The position numbers and the translations under genes were made by a program. DNA of 64,000 bases from Metaphire vulgaris (Eukaryota; Annelida; Clitellata; Crassiclitellata; Megascolecidae). Of the stretch, positions 13,436 to 23,796 are shown in pieces. Position 1 is the stretch's first letter, and the number at the start of each line of letters is the position of its first letter. Location of the stretch: the NCBI GenBank assembly GCA_018105865.1, contig CM030867.1, forward strand, positions 10,328,258-10,392,257, in the 5' to 3' direction. The notes below the pieces were generated by a model, which was not told the origin of the DNA, made no database searches, and was given only the letters and a program-made list of their open reading frames with translations.

Positions 13436-15890
13436 AGCATTTAATGACCAAATCAGTCATTCGATCATTAAGAGCTTCATTCCAGATTCTAGCTTCAAAG
13501 TGCAACCATAACCTAATGCAAGAATAGAACGCAAGACTAAAAGAATTTGTTGACATCAACAATATTCATTGAATTGCTTCAAAAAATTCTATGATTCACT
13601 GACTAGACTTACTATTTTGAACATTTGGCCAGATTTGAGCATTCCTCAAGCAAAGTTGTTTGAAGCTGAAGGAAAAAACATAAGTAAATACAATGGAAGC
13701 CAACATCATTCACCTTGGTTAAGTGCATATGAGCAATCCTTGGTTAAGTGCATATGAGCATGGAAGAATGCACTTACACAGGTTGGAATGAGAAAGATCA
13801 ACATAAATATAACCCAGTTTCAAAAAAAGTGTTTGAAATACTACTGTAGGCATACACATGATATCTAATGACAGATTTCATATAACCTCATTACAACAGT
13901 CAGGACCGCTATTCCATTTGGTTTGCAGAGAAAGAAAATATCTCTAAAATTTACAAACCAAATCAGCCACTTAAGTCTATTCATTTACTGAACCTCCAAC
14001 AGAATATACAGGGCGGCGCAAAAAACCAGACTAGTCACATTTAGGTTTGCATTTAATACAGTTTACAGTTCAGGTTTTTTGCACCACCCTGTATATTCAG
14101 ATCCTGAAAAATGTATTACAATATTTATTTCTAACAAATACAAGTAGAGAGCATCTTAACAGGATGTACCTCTGCTACATGTGAAGGAATAACTCGCAGA
14201 CTCGATTTGCAATTGGAAATCTGAGATTTGATCTGCCTGATTAATTTCGTAGAGGTTTCGTGAACAGAGCTCCATTTCTCAATTTCAATCAATCTAGGAG
14301 TGAAATTGTTTAAATAGATAACACAAATTCAACTACATTAAACCCATAGCATTCATCTCAGTAGCAAATAGTGATCATATAACATCAACTTTGAGATTAA
14401 ATCTTTAAAAATTCAGCCAACAAGGTAATATAACATGCTGCTAAACCCCATATGATGTACTTACAAATTTTTCTTATGATACACTCTATGTTGCACTTAA
14501 TTACACCATATCGTCTATTTCTACTCAGAAGCAATATTGGATTTGGAGTCATTTAATTAAAATGTGAGACTTCGATTTTCACATTGAACTGAGTTGGGGT
14601 AAGAAGTGAGGTACCAGTGAATGGAATCTTCCCAATCAAGAGAGAGGGTTCCTCACACTTAATGCCCATCATTGTGGAAGGGCAGTGTGTGATCCAGGGA
14701 CAACCCCATGATCATAGAGTAGAGCAGAAGGTGATATACAGAGTGGAAAAAGAGGGATGAAAATTTAAATAATGCAAGAAGATGTCCGACTTCAAAGTGC
14801 TGCATATGCATTGCGTATTAACCCATTAACCGTGTATTTAACTGTAACTCAATGTAAAATGGACGGATATATCTGGGATCCCCAGTTAAAGGGTTAAGCA
14901 AGAATCAATTGCTTGAACACCATGCAGTGAAAACTGGAAGTCAATGGTTGGTGTTCACTGTTCAGCATATCAAACGTCCAAATTCCATCATAATTAAACT
15001 AACAAATCCATATATTAACCTGATTGCTAAAATGTGTCTGGAACCAGAATTCGAATAACCTTAGCTAAAACCAGGGGTGGATCCAAGAATTTAGTTTGTG
15101 GAGGGACACTTCATGTTCTATCTCCCTCCACCCTCAGTCTGCCTTGCTCCAACCCTTCCACCACGAGGATTAATGCATGTTGTTACAATTACGAAAGAGG
15201 AGAAAAAATTACAATCACCTATTTAATCACGCCTTTCAATCTTTCAGCGATAAAAATTTGGTGTTGGAGGGTTGGCAGATGCACGTGCCGTCATGCCCCG
15301 GTGTCCCCTGTAGATCCACCCCTTGTTTAAACACAGAGAGCCTTTTACTACACTCAGTGATAGAATTGTTCACAAACTGGATGACAAATGTAGTGAGGAA
15401 ATTCATGCCTTAGCAGTTTCTTGATTTCGGTTTTGATAAGCACCAAAGTCTGATGAATAGTCACAACATGGTCTGAAAAGTCATTTAAAAAATTTCATGT
15501 AAGGCAGAGCAGACCTGTAAAGCAAACTATGAACTTACATCAACAGTGGCATAAACTTGGACAAAAAAGTGGGGGCCCAAACCCTATACCCTCCCAATTC
15601 ACTATGGTAGCCTCCGAAAAAATTGGAGAGGGCCTCAAGCCTAGAGGTCCAATAAGAGTTTACAGCAACATTCGATTAACCCTTTACCCGTTCATTTATT
15701 TGTAACGTAATGTAAAATGGACGAGTATTCTCGGGGCAAACGGGAAAAGGGTTAAATCATTGCATTATATACTCTGGCCATATCTCAAAACTGAATATAT
15801 AACTACCATTGAACTTTAAAAATCCTTTATGCAAGCAAATTACCATCTAGAACTTGATGCCTAAAATTTGATATATCCGAATCATTATTA

Positions 15891-15945
<55 letters not shown>

Positions 15946-16279
15946 GATTTATGAAGCGCAGTAACATAGCCGTCAGCCAAAACCAAAAGCGCTGTACAGT
16001 CATTACCACAAGCAAAAAATTTGTAATGATCTGCAGTGACATAGAGATAAAAAAGCAAATTAGAAATGTAATGAATTACTTTTACTCTCAAATAAATGGC
16101 TACAGAGCCTTCATAAGCCATAACTGAATTCACTTACCTTTAGTCAACTTTGGAACAACAAAAATAAAATCAGACGATTCTTTCGAGAGCGATTTACCCT
16201 GAAGAACAGACATGCACTCCGTTTCTACCTCTTCCTTCAATCCAAGCAGCCAATGATTCACAGAATCCACAACTGACAT
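5156..16279 (-). CDS. INSC: Inscuteable homolog (armadillo-repeat cell-polarity adaptor), partial model
   Basis: Minus-strand exons in transcript order are 16284-16138 (ATG at 16279), 15472-~15374 (tentative), a gap, 13325-13217, 12414-12190, 11465-11340, 10581-10410, 10089-9914, 9554-9326, 8266-8190 and 5242-5156 (tentative). All seven junctions from 13217 to 8190 have GT donors, AG acceptors and matching phases. Exon 1 carries ETECMSVLQGKSL, the kind of N-terminal helix and peptide by which inscuteable binds LGN/Pins (GPSM2). Later exons show inscuteable ARM repeats: EALRTLATICCV, RSEAAGVIAQVTSPSL, CAALANLASI, KTALTVGRLCQ and HLVRLCQDPGAR. The family links the Par3/Par6/aPKC complex to LGN and orients the mitotic spindle at the cell cortex. 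Between 13326 and 15373 at least one coding exon is missing from my model. Introns are full of LINEs, MITEs and (AAT)n. RAP1GDS1 was considered but fits worse. Confidence 0.82.
5465..5710 (-). mobile_element. LINE 3' fragment with SINE/LINE tail
   Basis: Read on the minus strand, 5540-5710 gives RTRGHSMKLFKKRVGG and similar residues, typical of the C-terminal end of CR1/L2-type reverse transcriptase ORFs. Next to it is a tail block (GTGGTTCAGTAGGGACTGCC, GAGAACCACT) that recurs near 56958 and 60865. Confidence 0.5.
5713..5850. mobile_element. Harbinger-like MITE, 138 bp
   Basis: The ends are GGGTTCATCCATATAGTACG and its near-complement ACTATATGGATGGACCC. Three bases, ATA, lie on each side as a probable target duplication. 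Related copies are at 7895-8037 and 12907-13044. There is no coding content. Confidence 0.65.
6395..6660 (-). mobile_element. RTE-like LINE 3' end
   Basis: The minus frame reads RRIPYKALYTQMEG and GRGRPGKKWMNIREDMD, the usual C-terminal tail of RTE-type reverse transcriptase ORFs. A related tail at 8450-8670 contains RRPKIRWIDCLGTDL. It is a fragment inside INSC's last intron. Confidence 0.55.
7739..7875 (-). mobile_element. Non-LTR reverse transcriptase fragment
   Basis: The minus frame contains NCQPISVLPVFSKIFEKTVF, the fingers-domain motif common to CR1/L2/Jockey reverse transcriptases (consensus NYRPISLLPVFSKIFEK). The fragment is broken on both sides. Confidence 0.6.
7895..8037. mobile_element. 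Harbinger-like MITE, 143 bp
   Basis: It starts GGGTCCATCCATATAGTACG and ends with the degenerate complement ACTATACGCATGAACTC. TTA flanks both ends (7892-7894 and 8038-8040). Confidence 0.6.
8450..9185. mobile_element. LINE fragments in both orientations plus a small tandem repeat
   Basis: Minus strand 8460-8669 gives an RTE-like C-terminus (RRPKIRWIDC) interrupted by tandem CCTCCCTCTGTC repeats (8540-8592). Plus strand 9040-9140 gives FNNFKERLKTWLFHNS, a CR1/L2-type LINE C-terminus. Both lie inside an INSC intron. Confidence 0.5.
10690..11060 (-). mobile_element. RTE-like LINE fragment
   Basis: A (TCA)n start at 10686 leads into sequence typical of the antisense 3' part of RTE-like LINEs. 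No long frame survives. It lies in the INSC intron between the exons at 10581 and 11340. Confidence 0.35.
11698..11875 (+). mobile_element. tRNA-derived SINE with (AATAC)n tail
   Basis: The head has an A box (TGGTGTAGTGG), an anticodon-arm-like CCTTGCAACCG, and a B box (GGTTTGAATCT) in tRNA spacing. A body and an (AATAC)n tail at 11839-11870 follow. It is not an intact tRNA because the 3' acceptor arm does not pair. It lies in an INSC intron. Confidence 0.6.
12091..12172. repeat. (AAT)n microsatellite beside an INSC splice donor
   Basis: An imperfect AAT array ends 17 bases from the donor of the exon at 12190-12414. A second array (12420-12490) directly abuts that exon's acceptor. Confidence 0.9.
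12420..12490. repeat. (AAT)n microsatellite forming an INSC splice acceptor tract
   Basis: On the transcript strand this array reads (ATT)n followed by CAG and then exon 12414-12190. The usual pyrimidine tract is therefore replaced by a TTA repeat. Confidence 0.85.
12502..12544 (-). repeat. Partial duplicate of an INSC exon end with its donor
   Basis: The 43 bases repeat 12170-12213 almost exactly, including the last exon bases (CTTGGCCAAG-like) and the GTGAGT donor. They sit just upstream of the real exon in the transcript. The copy lacks one base and cannot encode the exon; it is a decoy splice site. Confidence 0.8.
12907..13044. mobile_element. Harbinger-like MITE, 138 bp
   Basis: It starts GGGCACATCCATATAG and ends ATGGATGGACCC. 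TAA flanks both sides, a 3-bp duplication as expected for PIF/Harbinger-type insertions. Confidence 0.65.
14007..14093. mobile_element. Mariner-like palindromic mini-element
   Basis: An 87-bp sequence runs from TACAGGGCGGCGCAAAAAAC to TTTTTTGCACCACCCTGTA, with TA on both sides. A sister copy is at 19970-20046. The ends and TA target are those of Tc1/mariner-type MITEs. It lies in the INSC gap. Confidence 0.65.
14818..14897. mobile_element. TTAA-bounded palindromic mini-element, copy B
   Basis: An 80-bp member contains the core GTAACTCAATGTAAAATGGA, with TTAA at each end and GGGATCCCCAGTTAA on the right. It is nearly identical to the copies at 27574 and, inverted, 33512 and 59766. Confidence 0.75.
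15069..15313. mobile_element. hAT-like MITE with degraded target duplication
   Basis: The ends are CAGGGGTGGATCC and AGATCCACCCCTTG. The flanks, CTAAAAC and TTTAAAC, are similar but not identical. It has no coding content and lies in the unresolved INSC region. Confidence 0.5.
15374..15472 (-). CDS. INSC: Tentative second coding exon of INSC
   Basis: The acceptor is AATGACTTTTCAG. Joined to the exon ending at 16138 (phase 1), it reads DHVVTIHQTLVLIKTEIKKL and on through LLRHEFPHYICHP. The TEIKKL helix resembles the segment after the LGN-binding peptide in inscuteable. The donor is unclear: GT sites occur after 15386, 15378 and 15374, and an in-frame stop follows soon after. Confidence 0.45.
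15676..15755. mobile_element. TTAA-bounded palindromic mini-element, copy C
   Basis: An 80-bp divergent member with TTAA ends and the partial core GTAATGTAAAATGGACGAG. Confidence 0.65.
15889..15943. repeat. (ATT)n microsatellite at a retroposon tail
   Basis: The ATT array is followed by AACGATTTATGAAGCGCAGT and ATAACC-like sequence. This is the antisense form of the LINE tail (TATAGCGC...) seen at 59320. Confidence 0.7.
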
Positions 16280-16359
16280 CTCTTCTAACAAAAAAATGAA
16301 AATATCAATAACTAGATTTGCATACATTAATAATTAGATCTAATCCAATCGACTTCTAT

Positions 16360-16535
16360 GGCACCGCTTCATATAGAACCCGGGGCTGTGGAACTCACTG
16401 CCGAAGAATGTGACAATGGCGACCTCCCCAGAACTGTTTACAAAGCATTTATTTAACATTTCCTACAGCGTCTCTTGTTGAGCGCTTTTGACTTTAGCCT
16501 TCACTATGCTTACTGTGCTTTATAAATTGTCATTA

Positions 16536-16585
<50 letters not shown>
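16360..16585 (+). mobile_element. CR1/L2-like LINE 3' end with (AAT)n tail
   Basis: The plus strand shows LWNSLPKNV-type coding (GTGGAACTCACTGCCGAAGA), the end GCTTTATAAATTGTC, then (AAT)n at 16539-16585. The microsatellite is the LINE's own tail. Confidence 0.6.
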
Positions 16586-16587
<2 letters not shown>

Positions 16588-16679
16588 GCCTCAGCCGACG
16601 ACACACCAAAATCCTAATAACTTAAGAAACAGAATGTGACCTTAGAATGTCAGGCCGGACAACTGAATTAACAGTTTTA

Positions 16680-17450
16680 ACAATTTAATATTTAATATTG
16701 GATATGAACTGTGTTAAGCGCTCTTGTTGTAGGCCTTAGCCTTGTCTACTGCGCTATATAAATTGTCAATAAATAAATAAATAAATAAATAAAAACAGTT
16801 GATGCCAGAAAAGCAATGACAAGCAGATGGGGTCTGCGCACGGATCTAAAACTAAGCCATATAAATATCTGTACATATCTGTGCCTTACATTTACAGAAA
16901 TCAGCAGTCCATTAAGAAATGTTTTCAAATCAAACGACAATACTAAGTCTGTATTATGTGCAATGAGGTCCAAAACCTCACAACTGACTGGGTTTTATCT
17001 TCAAAATATTTTAACTGAGAAGACTATTCAACTAGCCTAATCTTTCTATTCAACAAAGCAACTCCGTGTTCCACAGTGCATTATCTACAAGCGCTGTTGG
17101 CTTACGTTTCGGGCTTTACACGATCCACTCTGTCCTGATTATCTAACTGTACTTGTACGAAGATCAACTGTGATCGAGAGATCGGTTCTCAGGTCCAGTC
17201 AGAGAGTGCAGTTGTTGGTCCCCCCGTCCAAGACCCCTAAGTCTGGGGAAAGATCATTCGCGCGGGGGAATCCCGCCCTGTGGAACTCTCTTCCAGACAA
17301 TGTGACTGGAGCAGTCTCAGGTGGACTTTTCATTAGAAATTTGAAGACACATTTATTTAATGTTGGATATGAACTGTGTTAAGCGCTCTTGTTGTAGGCC
17401 TTAGCCTTGTCTACTGCGCTATATAAATTGTCAATAAATAAATAAATCTG
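16680..17450 (+). mobile_element. Two CR1/L2-like LINE 3' ends in tandem
   Basis: 17100-17382 encodes SFARGNPALWNSLPDNVTG and ends NVGYELC*. The 3' UTR, with TAGCCTTGTCTACTGCGCTA and the tail (AATA)n, is repeated at 16700-16793. Both copies are 5'-truncated, so this is a tandem pair of the same family. Confidence 0.7.
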
Positions 17451-18660
17451 AATATTTGCCGGCTGCATTTGCATATTTTACACAACTGCCACAGTCATGC
17501 GCTACATAAGCTAGTTCACATCGATCAACATCCACTGCTAACCTAGAAACCTTAGCGTAATAGCGCAACGTAAACTTGCGCTATATAATTGTAATGCGCT
17601 TGTTAACATTAATTTAACAGGCGCAATATAAATAGCTATTCATACGTTGCACTGAATAATCGTGGCAAAAGCAAACCTTTCCATAATACACGTTCACGAT
17701 TTTAACAATCCAACTCACCGTCAACAAAATACAGTTAATTAAACTTCTATAGCGACAATATTAAAAACTAAAAAGTAACTTTAACTGTTGACAGAACTAG
17801 TTCTTCTGTTTATGGCTAGGTGGCGAAGCAACACAACTTCCGGTATGAGGTTCTTATCAACACCGAGGAAACCAAATATAGCGCTTTGTTTTCTTCCATT
17901 GCAAAACCCTCTCACAGTGTGAAATTCACTTTTTAAGTCTAAGCGACTTTCTAGAACGAGAAAAGTTATTAATTTTCTAGAATGGATATAACGTCTTTTA
18001 ATAATGACTATCTGGCGATATTTTAATGCACACATGTAGCTTATTACTTTTACATTAGTACATTACATAACATTAGTTATTTGAGCCATGTGAGCCACAT
18101 TGTTGTAGTGTCTGTTTTATTTTTCTTATATAACCCATAAAATCAATGGTCCTTCACTCCTGCTTCAATCCGTGAAGGCTGTCACTTAATACTATCACCA
18201 TTCCCCCACAACCCCTCCTTTCACCAGATCACACAAACTGAGTTGCTAAAAATTGCATCGCGAAAATAGTATCAAAATTTTATTCAAAATTAAACGAATA
18301 CAGTAAGATTTGAACAATTTATGTAGTTTTGCCATCTTTAACATTCTAATTATTTTATTTTTCACCAAACCTGACAAACTACCTTTTACTAAAACACTCC
18401 TAAAGCGTTAAAAATTAATCCAGAAACCATATAATATGCAGAAATTTATAGAAAGTGGCTATATTAATATTAATTAGTACAGTGAACTGAAAAATACAGG
18501 TATATTACTACACATACAGATAGTCAATAAAATCAAAATACATGCCATTGTTGATAACCAATCTTCTTTGCTTCACTTGTGACTAACATGGAGCATTGGC
18601 AGAATTATCCATCAAATATATTTAGATAATGCAAAGAGCTCCAATTTATACCAAGTTCAC
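17450..18660. other. Intergenic stretch without recognised features
   Basis: This AT-rich sequence separates INSC from FH. Minus 17781-18035 is open but has no recognisable similarity. The 5' UTR and promoter of INSC should lie near here or upstream of 16284, but no convincing signal was seen. Confidence 0.4.
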
Positions 18661-18806
18661 CGGTGTTTATTCTAGCCACCTTGACATTGGGGAGATTTTG
18701 AAATGTTTGGGGGGCAAGGTCTAAGTCTCCACACTTTTGGGGGAATTTAAAAACTTTTGGTGGGAAATTCCCCCCCCCCCCAGAGAAGGCCTAGTATAAA
18801 CACTGC
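18661..18806. mobile_element. hAT-like MITE, 146 bp
   Basis: The ends are CGGTGTTTATTCTAG and CTAGTATAAACACTG(C), flanked by AAGTTCAC on both sides. The interior is G-run rich. Related copies are at about 7035-7190 and 41167-41352. Confidence 0.75.
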
Positions 18807-19129
18807 AAGTTCACAATGCCAAAATTGCTGAGCAACTACATGTAGTGTACTGCATAAAACCATCTTGTCATTAATAACGACTCTAATTTAAAACCTTACT
18901 GAAATTCTGACCAAATTTACCGGATTATATAAAAAATTCAAAAAATTCTGTATTAGGTTCTATGCCTTTTAAAATAGATCTGATCTGATTCGCATCAATG
19001 TCACCTGTTAAAATGCATACCATTGTAACACATGGACAATTTCAAACACACAAATTTAACTAAGAAAATTTCACACAATTATTTCATACAATAGTCTAAG
19101 ATTTTTGCACGAATTTTTAAAAAAAACGG

Positions 19130-20722
19130 TCATTTTGGGCTAAGCATGTCCTCCGGTCTGACCAAGGCGTCAAACTCTTCCGCAGACAGAAGTTTCAGTT
19201 CAAGAGCAGCGGCTTTAAGGGTGAGGCGGTTCTTGTGAGCGTACTTTGCGATTCTTGCGGCGTTGTCGTAGCCGACAATCGGATTGAGCGCGGTCACGAG
19301 CATCAGCGAGTCACCGAGCAGCTGGGATATCCGCTCGACGTTCGGCTCGATACCCGATACGCAGTTCGCAGCGAACGACTTGCAGACGTTCCCGAGCAGA
19401 CGTACGGAGTGGAGTACGTTGCGAACGATCAGCGGTTTGAAGACGTTCAGTTCGAAATGCCCGTTGCTACCGCCAACCGTCACCGCGTGATGGTTGCCGA
19501 ACACCTGGGCGGCGACCATGGTAACCGCTTCACACTGAGTTGGATTTACTTTACCTAAGAATAAAAATTCAAATCTAAACATATTGGTGAAACAATTTTG
19601 TAAATTGAACAAAATTTACAGCTCTTCACTCCAAATGATCCTGTAGCAAATAACAAAAAACATGTACATATTCAAAGGCATGCATGCACTCTATCCAACT
19701 TTACCATAACCACACCATGATTTAAAGTGGCTTAGGAGGCATTACTGTCTGTGTGAAAGCCACTGGGGCACTAACGGGACTTGAACCTCACTCCGTCATC
19801 CTACCGCTCCAGTGCGTAATCCATTCTGCCATCATCCACCACCAAATATAAACAAACAATAGAAAATAATTATATTCGACTGATATATTTCTAAGCACAT
19901 GTCTAAAAAAAGCACCATGGTACTTTTGCAGTATCTTATCCCAATAAACCATCTAAATTCAGCTATAATTACAGGGTGGTGCAAAAAAAACGGACTAGTC
20001 ACATTTAGATTTGCATTTAACAGTCCGGTTTTTGTGCCACCCTGTATACTATCATTATAACTATTACTATTATCAAAATTGTGTTAACAGGAAGAAATTT
20101 ATATAGAGCCACAACAAGCAGAAACTTAATATACCAAGTTCAGTTTTTGATACAACTGGTTATTCTAATATAAACAAATGTTCATGTAGCATATCCGCCC
20201 GCTTTAGTGGAAATGCGGCTTGCCTGGCATAATACTGCTTCCAGGCTCGTTTTCCGGAAGAATGAGTTCACCGAGTCCGCATCTCGGACCAGATCCCAGA
20301 AATCGGATGTCGTTTGCGATCTTCATGAGGCTGCAAGCGAGGACATTCAAAGCTCCGCTCACCTCGACCATCGTGTCGTTTGACGCCAATGCTTCGAACT
20401 TGTTTGGCGCCGGGACAAACGGAAACCCTGTAGAAACAAATTTGATATTCTGACATTACTCCCTCATTCACTCACTCACTGACACACTCACTCACTCACT
20501 CACCCACCCACCCACTCACTCACTCACTCACCCACCCACCCACTCACTCACTCCCTCACTCACCCACCCACTCACTCACTCACTCACTCCCTCCCTCACT
20601 CACCCACCCACTCACTCACTCACCCACTCACTCCCTCACTCACCCACCCACTCACTCACTCACTTACTCACTCCTGTAGGTGTGTCTGTGTCCAACTTTA
20701 TATTAAAGCAGTTATTTTAATA

Positions 20723-20760
<38 letters not shown>

Positions 20761-22660
20761 GAAGAAGAAGAAGAAGAAGAAGAAGAAGAAGAAGAAGAAG
20801 AAGAAGAAGAATGTATAAATCTGGATCCATCTAGACTTCCCCATCACCGTGAATGTTGCCAGATGAAATGTGACTGAAATTGTAAGATTCACCGGTGAGT
20901 TCGGCAATTCCTGCGACCACTTTCTCCGCAAAACCACGATGCGAGTTAAGTCCCGTGCCAACAGCAGTACCGCCTGGAAATGGTAAAAGTCATCAACCAT
21001 TATCACACAGGACCCAATGCAAAATAAAACCACACAGCTCATATATAATGCAAAGAACAGAAGTCATTAGAGCCATACAATCAAACCTACTGAAAGTCAT
21101 ATACAAATGATTGCTTAGAGAGAGAAAACAGCCACCAGAGTTGACGGAAAATGAAATATTGCATGACATCAGGAGTGACAAAATGTGGACTGCAGTAATA
21201 ATGTAAAAAATAATTACGAAGCCACGTAATCAGTGCAATGATCATCTGTACAGTGTAATCAATGTAATGATCATCTGCACAGCATAATGAATGTAATGAT
21301 CATCTGTACAGCGTAATCAATGTAATGATTATTTGTACAGTGTAATCAGTGTCTACCCTCGTAGCAAGGATGGCTTAAGACAAGACAAGACAAGACAACC
21401 AGTGTAATGATCAATCATGCATCATAATCAATGTAATGATCATCTGTACAGTGCAATCAATGTAATGATCATCTGTACGGCAACTCCTGAGGTCAGACTT
21501 TGTGCCAAGTTTTGAAACAAACTGTCATTAAACAGCATAGAAAGTGTACACATGATGCTCAGAAGAAGAATTTACCTGCTGCAAGTTGATAGAGTCTTGG
21601 AAGCGTAGATTGAACTCGATCAATGGCATTGGATATCTGCTGCGTGTACCCGCTGAACTCTTGACCCAGTGTCAACGGAGTAGCATCCTGGAACGTAAAA
21701 TTTCAATCTAATTCAATCCTCGACTTCTATAGCGCCACTTCATAATGCAGAGAAGCACCACGCAACAGCTTATGGAACACCGAATCCTAATCGCATAAGA
21801 TCCAAGGCAGGACAAACGAATGACAGTCTACGGTATATAAGCCAGGTGAAAAAGGTTGGGTCCAAATCTTGCTGTAAAATTCAACACTGCATTTTTAGTG
21901 CCCTTATGCTGAGGAAGTGAATTCCAAAGACTGGAACAGAGAAAGACATGAGAAAGAACAGGTGGTACCAAGAACTGTCATAGCACGAGAGAGTGAAACA
22001 GCCGTTGCAGTTGGAGGTGAAGTCAAGTATTGTTTTTTTTGTATAGCGAGTTAATTATATAACTCCACCCCTAGAACAATAGGCAGTACAACTCTCATTA
22101 TCTCTACACAATGCATTATTGTAAAGCTGTGCTTGCAACATTAGTGTAGCCAGTAAATTTAATTATTTTTTGCACTTGTTGCCAATTGTTTAATATTACC
22201 AGTCAATCGTACAAAAATTCATGATGAAATCATGCCAAAGACCTGAGTATGCGTCCTTCCGATTTTAATAATTCGCGCGAATTCCTCGGTTTTTGACTGC
22301 AATGCATAGTGCAGTGTCTTCAGGCTCGGCATCAAGACATCTCGAATTGCGATCGCCACGGCGATATGCATCGCCGTTGGAAACGCATCATTTGAACTCT
22401 GAAAGTTGTTATAAGATATTCTGTAACGATTACATTCAAACGAACAGATTATCATCCATTTAAATAAAAATAAAAAGCCTTAACCCCTTAACTGGGCAAC
22501 TATTTGTAACTCAATGTAAAATGGACGAGCGTTACTTACACCCAGTTAAGGGGTTAAGTAGCAATCATGAAACTACTTCTGTGGAACTTTCAACAAATAA
22601 CATTTAAAAAATAATAATAGTAAAAATACTACTAATAATAATACAATATTATAATTTAAC

Positions 22661-22724
<64 letters not shown>

Positions 22725-23722
22725 GATAAATTTGGATCTATCGAAATTTCCCCGTTACCATGCAAAAGACCCGAGTATGTGTCTTTCTGATTTAAATAAT
22801 TTGCATGAATTCCTCGGTTTTTGTCTGAAATTCCATCTGAAACCTCCAATACCCTGAAAACACTACTCACCTGGCTCATGTTGACATGGTCGTTGGGATG
22901 GACCAATTTTTTCGACCCCAGCTGGCCCCCAAGGATTTCGATCGCCCGGTTGGCGATAACTTCATTGACGTTCATGTTGCTCTGAGTTCCGGAACCAGTT
23001 TGCCAAACAACCAATGGGAAGTGACTGTCGAGTTTGCCTGTTATGACCTGACAATGAAACAGAATCAAAACCAGTCAGCTGATAAACTTTGAAAAACGAC
23101 AACATTTCAACATCACTTGGGAAAAACAGGATTCGATCCAAAAACATAGAGCTATTCAGATTAAAATCATAGAGCTATACAATTTATAAGCAGAGCTATT
23201 CAGATTATAAACAGAGACTGTAGCCATTCAAACAATAAAAATCAAAGCAAAAAAACAATTATCCTAAATTTGTACGTACTACTCAATTTCAAAAATCACA
23301 AAACTATTTAAATGAAAAACAAATTGATAAATATACAATTAACATACTCCACAATGAATCTACTCGTAAGTCGTAACCAAGTGAACTTTTCTGGATTAGA
23401 AAAGTAATAAGTGAAAAAATTGCCAGTGAATATACTACCACTTATTGAAGCCCTCATCACCCAGTGCACCATAAATTCATTCATTCATTCATTCATTCAT
23501 TCATTCATTCATTCATTCATTCATTCATTCATTCTTCTCCATGGGTGCAATACCCATTGGTGTCTATTGCAATTTGAGTTCACCTCCATTCGTCTGTGTC
23601 TTATCTGGCTTTGTAAGTTTCATATATACGTGGCTCAAGACCGTATTCTATGGCGTCAAATCATGAACAACGCTGCTGGTCTCAACGGTTCCTAACGGGA
23701 CTACGAGAGGAAGAAGAAGAAG

Positions 23723-23796
<74 letters not shown>

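Larger units (their letters stand above)
19555..20223 (-). other. GC-AG intron inside the fumarase signature loop
   Basis: The donor is CAG|GCAAGC and the acceptor TTCTTAG. It joins phase 1 to GTAAAGTAAATCC to restore [10 protein letters not shown] exactly, so a GC donor is required. The intron holds a tRNA-derived SINE (19725-19850) and a mariner-like mini-element (19970-20046). Confidence 0.85.

Noticed and set aside
14190..14320. Minus-strand open stretch in the INSC gap considered as the missing exon
   Set aside because: It resembles a degenerate LINE C-terminus, has no fitting donor/acceptor pair and does not match inscuteable.
14470..14540. Short open segment with a GTAAGT donor in the INSC gap
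   Set aside because: It ends in phase 1 while the next exon needs phase 2, and the residues do not resemble inscuteable.
5156..16279. RAP1GDS1 (SmgGDS) as identity of the ARM-repeat gene
   Set aside because: The N-terminal TECMSVLQGK-type peptide and the order of ARM segments fit inscuteable better.
19235..19558. 107-codon plus-strand ORF
   Set aside because: Antisense shadow of the last FH exon.
21213..21488. CRISPR-like or regulatory repeat array
   Set aside because: About 29-bp units are tandem with no spacers, consistent with a minisatellite in an FH intron.
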